This document shows, one piece after another, positions 12,430 to 23,128 of a DNA stretch of 64,000 nt. A model generated the notes under the pieces. It had not been told where the DNA came from. It saw only the letters and a list, made by a program, of their open reading frames with translations, and did not search any database. The stretch lies in the NCBI GenBank assembly GCA_002917075.1, contig NTMA01000062.1:124001-188000 (forward strand), in the 5' to 3' direction. Both the position numbers and the translations under genes were made by a program. How positions within the stretch are numbered: the first letter of the stretch is position 1; every line of letters begins with the position of its first letter. This DNA comes from Hawksworthiomyces lignivorus. Taxonomy: Eukaryota; Ascomycota; Sordariomycetes; Ophiostomatales; Ophiostomataceae.

Positions 12430-13144
12430 TGAAATGGTAGATTTGGATACAGACACGGTATACATACATACATAAATTGACAAGTTTTACGCATATATGC
12501 AATCAGAGCCCCAGCTGCTGTGGAAAGATATAATATCGGCAACTTTGTTGTTTGTGACTATTAAATTGTACTTCTGAGGCGCAAAGTCGTGGCCTGTTAA
12601 TCGTTCCATACTAACAGTGCGCAAGTTGTATGTGTATGTCTTCTCCTCTTTTGTCCCCTCTATTATGCCGGGATATGATAGCAATCGCCTCGGAGCAGGC
12701 TAAGATACTAGCTAATCAGGTCATAAACCATTCGCATGTTCAGCACTCGTCATATATTGCTCAGTTTTGTTTCTCTCGTTATTTCTCTACGTCCCCACAA
12801 GTTATGGGCAAGTCTATGGTGACAAAATACGTCCGCTCTCTCGTTCCCTTAGGTATGAGTAGTCTTGGCCAGAACCCAGGACCGAGTGTGATTGGCCTAT
12901 ACTATTGAAGTATAAAGGTACTGTAACAAAGCGCAAGTAGATCAATCCATTCTGCGCTCGAATAGTGGCCTAGTGGAGCAATCTAGCGCATGGCCACTAA
13001 CCTCATTGGAATCGTCGACCTAATCCGGGGACTTTCGGGAATGACAAAGCCCAAAATGCAGACGACATCCCCATGCTTGCTAGTTTCCATTTAACCATGC
13101 AATCCGTGTGCCTACATGCCGACCAAATTTTTCTTCCTCAGCTG

Positions 13145-13158
13145 CCGGGACTCCGCGG
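13145..13158. promoter_or_regulatory. Shared promoter word, copy 2 (CCGGGACTCCGCGG)
   Basis: Identical over 14 bases to 10224-10237. It lies about 390 bases upstream of the transporter start. It is probably a binding site for the cluster regulator (inference). Confidence 0.5.
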
Positions 13159-13298
13159 AGCTGGGTCTAGTATCCACTTGTGATTCAGTCTCGCTTCGCC
13201 GAATGCTAGTACAATCTTAAAGGGAGTTTCCTCCCTCCCCCCCTATGGACGTTTTTATTAGGCGGGGAAAGGTGAAAACATACGAAGACGGTGAAGCT

Positions 13299-13354
13299 GA
13301 CTACCCCGGAACATGTTAAAGTGTTATGCACAAGTTTCTAAATCCGGGGTAGTC
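13299..13354. promoter_or_regulatory. Perfect 12-bp inverted repeat in the transporter promoter
   Basis: GACTACCCCGGA at 13299-13310 and its exact reverse complement TCCGGGGTAGTC at 13343-13354 are separated by 32 bases. Each arm carries a CCGG/CGGGGTA core of the sort bound by Zn2Cys6 dimers. It lies about 190-250 bases upstream of the transporter ATG. Confidence 0.6.
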
Positions 13355-13545
13355 TAAGAACTGTCCATAGCACAACTGCGGACCCTCGAGGAGACGTTCC
13401 AGAAAGGTTGGCCCCAGCTAGCCGTGCCGTTCTGTCTTTTATATCTATGGCATGCCGGACTCCTCTGCAGCATTCCCAAGACACTCTCTGCGTCTTCGAC
13501 AACTATTGTCTCTCTTTCAATAACCCTCTTATCACTCTACATACT

Positions 13546-15462
13546 ATGACTTTTATCTATAACATGTTGCGCCGTATGGTGCGCAACAACGCCATGCGCG
13601 ACGACCCGCCGGAAATCTACAACTGGCGAATTTTTGGCCTGGCCGCCGGTGTACGTTGCCTTCCACAACCTCAACTATTATATTCTGGTCACTAATATCG
13701 TAGGCTTGCTTTGGTGGCGCCCTCTTTGGCGTGGATAGCGGTATTATCGGCGGCGTGTTGTCCATGGACACGTTTAAGGCGTGGGTTTCTTCCTCGTCTT
13801 TTTTTCTTTCTCTTTTCTATTCTCTAGACTAATCTTGCAGTGAATACGGACTCAACGATCTGAGTCCCAATGCTAATGCCAACCTCTCTGGTAACCTAGT
13901 CATCACTATGCAGGCTGGCGCAGTTCTCGGCTCTTTGAGCGGCTACCCCTTTGGCGACATCTTCGGCCGCCGCCCTAGCCTGTTGATGTATTCAATCTTT
14001 GCTTTTATCGGTGGTCTATTGCAGACGTTCGCCTACGGCCACCTATCGTGCTTCTATATTGGTCGGTACGTACTACATACCGCAGTCGCCTCTTATCGCT
14101 GATTGTATTTCTCCCTTCTCGCTGACATCACAGCTTCGTCGAGGGCATCGGCCTGGGCGGTGCCACTATGCTGGGCCCCATGTACACTGCAGAAAATGCT
14201 CCTCGAGCCATTCGCGGTTTTCTAGTTGGATTCTTTCAGCTGTTGCTGGTAACGGCTAGCATGTGCGCTTACTTCTGCAACTATGGTTCTCTACTGCATT
14301 TGAAGGTGAGATATTGCATACGCTACTGTTGATTTGGTTGTAATTCCCATTTTACTTATTCTTGACCCGTTTTCTAACAAATTAGGGTCGTGCTATGTAC
14401 ATGGTACCATTGTCCATACAATCTGTTCCCGCCATACTCCTCTTCTTCAGCGTGCTGGCCTGCCCGGAATCACCGCGGTGGTTGGCTTCCAAAGACAACT
14501 GGGAAGCTGTGGCCCGTGTGCTATCTCGCATGCGACAACTGCCCATGGAACATCCGTACATCCAACACGAGCTGCAAGAGCTGCATGCGCAGCTGGAGGA
14601 GGAGCGCAGCCGAGCGGCGCCATATGGTGATGGGTTCTGGGCGGCACACAAGGAGATGTGGCTGGTGGCCTCCAACCGCAAACGCGCGCTGCTCGCCGTT
14701 GGTATCATGACCTGCCAGCAGTGGACTGGCACAAACGCGATCAACTATTATTCGCCGCGCATATTTAGCTCTCTCGGGCTCACAAGTAACACAGCTGGCC
14801 TCTTCGCGACCGGAATCTATGGCGTGGTACGTGTAGTCACTTGTGGTCTCTTCATTGCCCTCGTGGCCGACTCGCTAGGCCGCCGCTGGTCCTTCGTTTG
14901 GGCCGGTATCGGCTGCGGTGTCACCATGTACTACATCGGTTTCTACAGCCGATTCGACCCCCCGACGACAGGCGAGCCCATTACCGGCGCCGGTTATGTC
15001 GCTCTCGTATGCATTTATTTGTTTGCTGCCGTCTTTGAGTTTGGCTGGGGCCCCATCGGCTGGGTGTACGTCAACGAGATTGCAACAAACCGCCTACGAG
15101 GCTACACTGTTTCCTTGGCGTCAGCCTTCCAGTGGATCTGGGGCTTGATCATCACCAAAGTCGGACCAATCATGCTTGTCAATATCCCTTACGGCACGTA
15201 CTTCGTGTTTGGCAGCTTCTGCTTTCTCTGGGGTGTCCTCGCCTTCTGGATACCGGAAACGAAAGGAGTAAGTAATATGTTTCTTTCCCGTTATGTAGTG
15301 CATTACGATATTTTTCCACCATATTCCTTGCTAACAGACCAGCTGTCACTCGAACGAATCGACGAAATCTTTGGAGCTACGGACTTTTCTGCTATCGGCG
15401 ATTTTAATGATTCCGCGGATAAAAAGGAGGTTGGAATTATGGCCGTGTCTCATGATGACTGA
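13546..15462 (+). CDS. MFS sugar transporter
   Basis: Exons are 13546-13650, 13704-13780, 13841-14065, 14134-14305, 14386-15267 and 15343-15462 (526 aa). All junctions keep frame; the last intron (15268-15342) is a multiple of three and stop-free, and removing it restores the family motif PETKG-LSLERIDE. This is a plasma-membrane proton/sugar symporter type with 12 expected TM helices: ACFGGALFGVDSGIIGG (TM1), GDIFGRRPSLL (loop 2-3), PESPRWL (central loop), QQWTGTNAINYYSP (TM7 region), DSLGRRW and PETKG at the end. A Met at 13564 is an alternative start. It sits between the FAD oxidoreductase and a convergent Zn2Cys6 gene, so I infer uptake of the oxidoreductase's substrate. Specificity cannot be read from sequence. 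Confidence 0.9.
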
Positions 15463-15892
15463 TCATATGCAGAATATGTGCGGAAGTGTTGTATGCTTTG
15501 GACATCCTAGTCATGAAGTATGGAGATACGGAATGATAACGTGTAAATAGCATATCTAGGGACAATTGCAAACTACACACCTGATCTTTGCAGTAATCTT
15601 AGCAACTAGAGGAACAGACGATAGTACCGGACGGAAAGAAATAAGCAGATGACCCTGACAATCCAATTACAACAAGTTCCTCTGGAGCCGGTGCATAGAT
15701 AAATTACATACATGAGACAAAAAACCATATCAACCAATATGAGTTCGTCCCTTTAGGATCAGACCTAGACAAAATGCGTCCCTCTAGAGGGTTAATTCTA
15801 CACCGTCGTCCCACTGTGACATGTTTCATATCCCTTTGGTACTCATCTTTCACCAAGAGAGTAACTATAGCGAATAATGATCTCATTCTACA

Positions 15893-18670
15893 TTACACGG
15901 GATTGGGCAAGTTTCTCCGGGCCCATATCTGAGTAAGTTCCTCTCCAAGGAACCGCGGTGTCCAGCCCGTCCGGGCCTCGCAAGCACCTAGTAATTTAAG
16001 AATTGCCTCGCATTGCATGCGGTCCTGAGCAAACATACCGGCTATTTCTATTGTTAGAGGAAACCAGAAGCCGATAATCTAGAGATTAACATCAAAAAAG
16101 ACCAACCTATGAAGAGGCACTGTGACGACATTAGACTAGAGGAGTCATCAGTCAGAGCCATACCCACACCGCAAACAATCTTGATAGACTCTTGAATGGT
16201 GTCCTGCCGTTCCAGAAACGACTCCAGACCGCCGGGCGTGGGTTCATTGGCGCACAACAGAATCTGCGAGGCATGGTGAATCTGCATAGCGACACCTAGC
16301 AATGTGTCAGAGCAAGCACCACCGGGTCGATTTGTGTGTACACACGTAGATAACAGAAGAAAACTAACCTAAGCAAGGTGGCCGCACACGTAGTGGATGG
16401 AAAATGGCCTCAGGATCGGACACCTTGGTGGTGGGCAGAGGCTGGAACTCAGCGGTCAATTGGTTGCGCCACTCGCGCAGCATTTCATGCAACTCGCACG
16501 CACGCTGGTGGCGGTTGCGAAAGAACTCCTCATTGGCGAAATGGCCGTTGACGTCGTGACGGTGGTTGTCTGCGTCTGGCCGTGCGCAGAAGTTAACAAC
16601 TTGGGCCATAAGAAAGACAGATCGTGAAGCTAGCTCATAGGGAGTCAGCGCTGCATAGGGTTTGACAGGAACCCAGTTGGTGAAGGTGCGGCGCTTCTCG
16701 CTGAAGGCAGCCCATACGTCCTGTCGCAGCCATGCCCACCATACGGCACTCTTGAAGTCAGTCGCTTCCACCTCAGTTATCTGAGATCGCAAGATCCAAC
16801 AGGCACCTTCAAGGTGACGTTCCCATGCTTTGCGGGAACCGTCAATCATCTCGTACGTCGAGATAATCAGCGTCGTCGCCAGAAGCTCTAGACTGGTCCG
16901 GTATGTCGGAAACTGCATCGCCTTCTGGACATAGTGAAGCGTCTGGTAGTAGTACTGTAGCGCAAGATTGCGGTCCACCGGCGACGGCGACATCTGGGGC
17001 GTGGAAACCGATGCTGATAGATAAGACACATCCGTATTAATAGACGAAAACTCGTGCGGGTGGAGAGACAAGTGCCGACACGAAAGGGCAAAGATGGCAT
17101 TCATCAGACCCGCATTCCGGAGCTTGAGAGTCAGACAGTGGAAAAAACCTAGCATTAGACGCAAATCTACTTACAGCAAGATGCGGAACAAGGCTACCAA
17201 ACCTATCCATTGGATCAAAGAGATCGACCTAGGGAATTATCAGTCTTCATGTCTATTACACCCTCCAACTTGGACATATCTTCTTTTGCTTTGTGCCAAG
17301 ACTTACCCATTTGCTGAGCCGGTCCAGAAAGTTCTCAAAGTAGGACTGCTCCTCTGGTAACAGTCGAATATCTTCTTCGGCGCGCCACACATATTCCATG
17401 TCCCGGTGCTTTTGGTGGCTCTCGGGTCGTTCAGCATCTGAGAGCGAGGCTATGGAGGATGCAGAACCTCTTGCCGTGTTGACTACAGCCACCGTCTCCG
17501 TGGACATGTCTTGCCAATCGTCCACGATCTTGGTAGCTCTCTGCAGATGTGTCATCCCCGAGATGCTGTTGTCAGCGTCGTCGTCACCGTCCCTCGGCTC
17601 TGCATTGTTCCTTCTCGTACCATTGAGGAGAAAGCTCAAATCCAAGACGCTTCTGTCGGCTTCCGACGTCTGCGGCAGTTCTACGCCTGACGTAGCGTCA
17701 CTCGCCAGCAGTTCGAACCACCGCGCTGTAGCAACACCGCTGGACATAGTCGGGGATGAAGCATCTTCGGCCATGTAAGCCGCAACAGGCAGTGTGACCT
17801 GGCTATTGCTATTACTGTTTCCCGTTTGGAAAGTCGTCGCCGCCGCTGTTGCCGACGGGAGTGGAATCTGTCCGCTATTTATAGCGGCAGATGGTTGATG
17901 TTCGAGAAGAGCCACGGGCAAGGTTTGGTACGGTTGTTGCTGCTGTGCAGTATGCCAAGATGCCGTCATGGTCAGGCCACCATCGAAGCTCTGCAGATTT
18001 CCATTCTGAACGGCGTTGTTCACACCATTACAGGTGTTGGTATTGCGAAGAACATCGACCAGGTCATTCTGCACTGATAAGATCTCACCAAGCTTGCGTA
18101 AGATCTCCAGGCTAGCAGGGTCAAACCTAAAGATGTTAGAAGAGACAACGCGGAGTTCATGAGAGATGTCGCGTTCACTCTCTTGCTCTCCCTTCTCCAC
18201 CTCCTTTCCTTCGCCCATTGCTTTCTCTCTTATTCACTTCACTCCTACACCTCCTCTCTTATCTCGGTTACTTACGACGAATGGTCCTTATTTTCATTAT
18301 CATATGTGCAGCCAGTGCCAATGGCTGCACATGAGCCACATGTCGGCTGCATATTGTCACATTTCGTTTTTCGTACCCGACATAGATGGCACGCCCGCAG
18401 CGCGCGCCTACGCGGGTACCGTAGATCACCATGCCCTGAATCATGGGCCCGTTTCTTTGCTGTACTCCGCCGCGTCTCTAGAGCTTGTGATTGGTGCTGT
18501 TCTTGTTCATCAACTGTGACACTGTCATCGCCATCGGGTTCGTGGGTCTGGTGAGCTCTCTGGGGCGTCATCTCTAGATCTTCCCCCCCGGCATTCTCGG
18601 AACTTGGCATGTCTGTATTTGATGTCACCTCCCGGTCCAAAACAACCTCATTGGTTGCAGGTCCCGACAT
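15893..18670 (-). CDS. Zn2Cys6 transcription factor with fungal-specific TF domain
   Basis: Exons are 18670-18276, 18126-17307, 17228-17175, 17122-16369, 16295-16107 and 16047-15893 (788 aa; every junction keeps frame). The binuclear zinc cluster ACHLCRVRKTKC...PTCGSCAAIGTGC lies at about residues 93-122, after an acidic/Gln-rich N terminus. The middle homology region begins at about residue 365 (EEQSYFENFLDRLSKW, then LMNAIFALSCRHLSLHP). The first intron (149 nt) is long for this window and is the least certain part. It is convergent with the transporter. The word GCGGAGTC 91 bases upstream of the ATG is the reverse complement of part of the 14-mer in front of the oxidoreductase and transporter, so I infer it regulates the cluster and itself. 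Confidence 0.9.
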
Positions 18671-18760
18671 GGTCTTTAATCTTTCGCTTCGTGTACTTAA
18701 CGTCGCTTTGCGTTTTTGTTATGTTTGTCAGCCGTCGGTGCATAATCCTAGCATAGCCCA

Positions 18761-18768
18761 GCGGAGTC
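18761..18768. promoter_or_regulatory. Octamer GCGGAGTC upstream of the Zn2Cys6 gene
   Basis: Exact reverse complement of GACTCCGC, which is contained in the 14-mers at 10224 and 13145. It is a candidate autoregulatory site. A single octamer match could be chance. Confidence 0.35.
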
Positions 18769-19730
18769 TGTGATGACGTACAGTGAAATTAACTTTATGA
18801 CAACATGTAGATAACGTCAATAGAAAAGAGCTCAGAAATGATAAACCAGCAATCAGGCATGAGAGTTCCACGCGTGAAACAGAACGGTCGCCTAAGAGCG
18901 CCGACTTTGACTCGCTTCGATACCTTCCCCTCACTAAAATCTCTGCGTGAGGAGCATACCAGCGCTAAAACCATTCGCATTGATCCGCCTTTCGCATGAA
19001 ATTGCGACTTACTCCGTACACTACCTATGTATTTAATATTACCTAGTAGTTCGTTCGGGTCACCCCACATTTGTCGTCGTCGTTGGCGTGACAGCAGTTT
19101 CTCAATGGACAGTGCGTTTCTTCCTAAGCCTAAAAGCCAGGCACCACGCTAACCACATATTACCTTCAACGTTAAATATCCCAGTATGAGGGGGAAACTT
19201 TCTGTCTACTGGACATTGGTGGCGTAGTAATTGTAAGCAATATTCGGACATTGAAATACATAATAAAGAGATAAAGCGCTACTCTGGCCGCCTCTTTTGG
19301 CTGGCGTATGACGCCGCTTTTATTGGTCTTTGCAATGATAAATTGTCTCTGCGACATTCCTTATGCTTGGTTGAAATCCTTTAACCTGCCTTTTTGGTGC
19401 TTCACTACATATGCAAGGAGAGCGCCCATGCCAACGAGAACACACGCACAAAGAGACTAGCTGTTGATCTCTATACGTCTCCAATAAGTTTCTTTCTCGG
19501 GTTGCTGACTTGCCTCTTGAGGTCCCTGCCTCCTCAAAGGCTTCGCATTATCCCATGCTCTAGTCAAGTCAGCGAGCATTTGCGCGACAGCTTCCCCTGC
19601 ATCATTTTCTTTGTACCTGTAGAAATTGGGGGACGCATGTGGTCAGATGGATTCACAAGGACGCACGCGTTAGAGTGTTTTATTCCTTTGTCATAGATTG
19701 AGCATCGGAATCATCTCATCTCTCTGCCTC

Positions 19731-19740
19731 TCTATATAAA
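19731..19740 (+). promoter_or_regulatory. TATA-like box (TCTATATAAA)
   Basis: Strong TATA consensus about 150 bases upstream of the ATG of the small Cys-rich protein, followed by a pyrimidine-rich leader. This fits a highly expressed, inducible gene. Confidence 0.5.
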
Positions 19741-19891
19741 GGAGTGAAGTAGGGGCCCAGTCTTCAGGACTACTATCCTCTACACAACTTTACCATCTTC
19801 TCACAACATAGAGAAGTCTCAATCATATGCATATATTATCTACAGTGGAAATTGCCTACCAGCCAGCCATTGTCCCATCACTTAAGACGAA

Positions 19892-20110
19892 ATGCGCCTC
19901 TCTATCTTATTAGGGTTGTGCGCCCTTCCCACAATTTCAGTGGCCGCTCCCAGCGGTGCGTCTCTTGCCGACCACCACAACCCGCTTGTGGGTCGTCAGG
20001 ACTGCCCCATGTGCTGCGCCGATTCTGAGCCCTGCGGATCTTGCAGCTGCTATTGTTGTCAGCGCTGGCATAACCTCGACAACTGCGTTGCTGCATGCGG
20101 CCTCTTCTAA
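19892..20110 (+). CDS. Small secreted cysteine-rich protein (effector candidate)
   Basis: 72 aa, single exon. An N-terminal signal peptide (MRLSILLGLCALPTISVAA) is followed by a short spacer up to VGRQ and a dense Cys core of about 35 residues. The ten mature Cys are spaced C-x2-CC-x5-C-x2-C-x-C-x-CC-x8-C-x3-C. A good TATA box sits about 150 bases upstream. I do not recognise the family. Small secreted Cys-rich proteins of fungi include effectors and antimicrobial peptides; which applies here is unknown. It stands alone between the cluster 1 regulator and a CmcJ/AsaB-like gene. Confidence 0.75.
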   Translation: MRLSILLGLCALPTISVAAPSGASLADHHNPLVGRQDCPMCCADSEPCGSCSCYCCQRWHNLDNCVAACGLF

Positions 20111-21349
20111 GCTATGATTGCCACCTTGACCGTTGTCGGAGCCTGGAAGCATGATTGGGAATAAGGCCGGGAATGTGTGTTTCATGAGGGCATCATCTGT
20201 AATCGGAGAGGGGAGGATGGTCTCTTGCTTTAAGTTTTCGGATTTATTTTATTTCTCAGGGGCACTGACACCATACCAAGTTTGTCAGCCTTCGTACTAT
20301 CAGCGGATAATACGATGTCTTATTGTCATTAAATATTTATAGATATGAGATCAGAGGTCTTCTTTAGAAAGTGTTCTTCAATAATGTCACATAAAATAAA
20401 GGCCGTTTTAGTTAACAGTAGCCTCTGAGGAAAAAATGCTTCTAAATACATTTTTTCCGGAAAAGGAAACAAGGTATAACCGTAGCAGACGAGGTATTGA
20501 TGCTTGTGACATGACAACCCCTTGCGCCAATATATAATCTTTGACTAATTAACCATTACGTTGCTCCTTTCGGCAAACACGACTTTACAGCTGCCGTTAC
20601 CCTCATTACCTCTTTGGCTTATTCTACTTGTGGAAACTGAAGGGTAGAATATACCATAGATCTAGAGAAATTTTTCAGGGAGCCTCCTGTGAAAGAAACG
20701 CCCTATTAATAAAAGCCTATAAAGAATCATTTAGAACAAAGTTATGGAATCAATACTCTATTGTAAAATTCCAGAACTCAATTCACTCCCCTACCGCCGC
20801 CTCCCGTTACTCCCATGAACCTTGCGGAACAAGCCTTGCACAAAACGCTATGCGATAATGCAAATGCATGTACAATAACATTTTACTACGCACCTAGATA
20901 ACTACAGTTCATGGCACCCTCAGTTGCTATTACTGATTCCCTGAAATTGTAACGCATATGAACCCTACTGCGACGCGGTCATAGCATACATTGAGATACT
21001 ACTCTCATATTCTCTTAGAACATAAACCTCTGGGATTGATGTCCTTCGTAGAGACTCAATGGCACTGTAACGAAAATAAAACTATTAATCAAATAACAAG
21101 TTCATGCTCAGAACTCAATTTACAGTACATTTAGCTTATTATTTTACTTCAGTATAAGCTTTAAAGGTTACAGTCACACCGTGAATCCACCTATAAAAAT
21201 TCTCAGCTCAGATATAGCACCCACCTGCAAAATCTCAAAAACCTTAATCCAATAACCTAAGGTAGTATAAATTGCTTTAAAGTAAATCCGACTCCTCGCT
21301 ACACAAATGGAATGTTGAATTCCTCAAGCTTTAACAATATCATATCCGT
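20111..21349. other. AT-rich intergenic region
   Basis: About 1.2 kb of AT-rich DNA with no supported gene. Confidence 0.5.
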
Positions 21350-22492
21350 CTACCATAAAGCCAAGACTCGCAGCTCAATGCTCTCCCTAGGATTGCCGTC
21401 CTCAACGCCGATTTCAGGACTTGCATGCCATGGAGCACCTGCCTCGTGAGCATCCTCACCAAGTGCCGCGCTGTCAAAGAGCTTGATTACTAAAACCTCA
21501 TCAGGTTCTTGCGCAGAAAGATAGTACCATTGAATGGAACTGCTGGCGGTGGAGTTGTCCAGGGGTGGAGACTCTCCTTGTACGCCTAGCATGGCGTACT
21601 CCTTTAAAAAATCACCGCCAAGTTCTGTAGGCCCAGGGATTTTATTCTCGTAGGACCAGTAGGCCAGATCACCCCCAGCTTTGACATGGCATCCCCATGG
21701 AGCGAGGGCCAAAGGATCCCGTTCAACTTTCTTGAGAGGGCGCCAGACGCTGTATGCCGCATATCTGGGCCCGAGAGTGCCATCTTGGTTGTAGTATTCG
21801 GCTAGCAATGAATCGGCCTCTTTGCTCTGTGCTGGGAATGGATGATTCTCGCATATTTTATCTTCCGCTGGGATGATGCCACTCTGAACAGCAATATTAT
21901 GTATATCTAACCCCTGAGAACGGATAGTTTGCCGTGCACCGAGAGGGGTAAAATCCATGTGAGGTACGCGAACTGGCGCAGCTAAGGCCATCAGTTTGTT
22001 GCCTCGCGGCTCCCCCGCTGGTTTGGCTTCCCGCTCTTCGGCATGGCTGCCATCTTGTTTTGTGGTGCCTGATCTCAGCCCTGCTGGCAGTTTGTAGGGC
22101 TCGGGTGCTCGTAATCCGCGCCGGAGAACTGTAGCTAGTATGATGATGTGTTTGGCACCTGTCGTCTTCCTCACTAGATCTTGGATCTCAGGATGGTATG
22201 TCTCGAGCACTTGTTGTTCAGGCAAATTTTCCTGATCCCAAGGTTGCTCGAATAATTCGGAGCTGTGTTTGACTACTCCAAATCCATGGCTCTTCAGCAA
22301 GTCCGCAGGAATATATGTTGGATCCGAAATAATGGGTCGAACATCAATCAATGGGTAGGTTCTAGGGACAAGCTTTTTCATTTGTGGAGGTTGGAAGTAG
22401 TTTCGCTGCCACGGGTCATCGTTTTTCGTATCGGGGTCGATGAGCGGGTGCATAAATTGCCCGAAAAGCTTTGTTCCTTCAACTGAGCTCAT
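21350..22492 (-). CDS. CmcJ/AsaB-like (GA4 desaturase family) oxygenase-type protein
   Basis: 380 aa, single exon. It matches the fungal CmcJ/NvfI/AsaB-like family: a VPHMDFTPLGARQTIR block (HxD, like the metal-binding HxD of 2-oxoglutarate oxygenases), YSVWRPLKKVERDPLALAPW, then IQWYYLSAQEPDEVLVIKLFDS and a C-terminal PRESIELR motif. Family members act as hydroxylases or desaturases in fungal secondary metabolism. An insert of about 30 charged residues (near residues 142-165) precedes the HMD block. No biosynthetic core gene is nearby, so the pathway is unknown. It is intact and has the family's usual length. Confidence 0.75.
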   Translation of the reverse strand: MSSVEGTKLFGQFMHPLIDPDTKNDDPWQRNYFQPPQMKKLVPRTYPLIDVRPIISDPTYIPADLLKSHGFGVVKHSSELFEQPWDQENLPEQQVLETYHPEIQDLVRKTTGAKHIIILATVLRRGLRAPEPYKLPAGLRSGTTKQDGSHAEEREAKPAGEPRGNKLMALAAPVRVPHMDFTPLGARQTIRSQGLDIHNIAVQSGIIPAEDKICENHPFPAQSKEADSLLAEYYNQDGTLGPRYAAYSVWRPLKKVERDPLALAPWGCHVKAGGDLAYWSYENKIPGPTELGGDFLKEYAMLGVQGESPPLDNSTASSSIQWYYLSAQEPDEVLVIKLFDSAALGEDAHEAGAPWHASPEIGVEDGNPRESIELRVLALW

Positions 22493-23128
22493 GATGAACG
22501 GCAGACCTAGTTATGAATAATACGATATAGATGCATATCTTGAAGTTTTTGGTCTAAAACATTAAAAGACGAAAATAGCGTATGTATTGATGGAATTATC
22601 CAGAAGCAAGGGAAATGCCCTTTGTAAAAGTAGCTGATATCATACGTGTAAAGGCGTAACGTTGTAGTCACAGCTATCTTCATTGTAACATTCTTCAAAC
22701 TTGCCGAGATATCGCCCCGCTTCACATCTTACGTGAGGGCGATCTCGCCTTGTCGTGGAAAATAATGTATTATCAAGTACCTTTTCTAAGAGTTTCAGAT
22801 GTGGTACTTCAACGTGCATTCTCGTAGCCTATGTACTTCACATCCCTCTCAGGCGGTATAGGAGATACTGTTTAATCTAAGAGCTGAGGCAGAGGTAAAT
22901 CAATCCAGAGACGAACAAAATAAGTCGAAGTTAAAGATACAGATCGTAATAAGCGACCAACAAAAGGGGATGTTATATTTATAAGGTTAAGTATAGAGAG
23001 AAAACTGAAATAAGTCACAGAATTACAGCAGTTAATAGAGGGGAGCTCATGTGGTATAACAGGTCAAATCTCTTTCCGTCTCAGAAATTGCCCTACGAGA
23101 AGGCCTTTTCAAACCAATGGTAGCCTCT
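22493..23128. other. Intergenic region, no gene recognised
   Basis: AT-rich; contains the promoter of the CmcJ/AsaB-like gene on the minus strand. Nothing else is supported. Confidence 0.5.

Larger units (their letters stand above)
12430..13545. other. Intergenic region and transporter promoter
   Basis: No gene is supported. The last 550 bases hold several CCGG/CGG-type elements, a repeated 14-mer and a perfect 12-bp inverted repeat, each listed separately. A pyrimidine-rich stretch precedes the transporter ATG. Confidence 0.5.
18671..19891. other. Intergenic region
   Basis: Promoter of the Zn2Cys6 gene at the left (with GCGGAGTC at 18761-18768) and of the small secreted protein at the right. 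No gene is supported in between. Confidence 0.5.
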
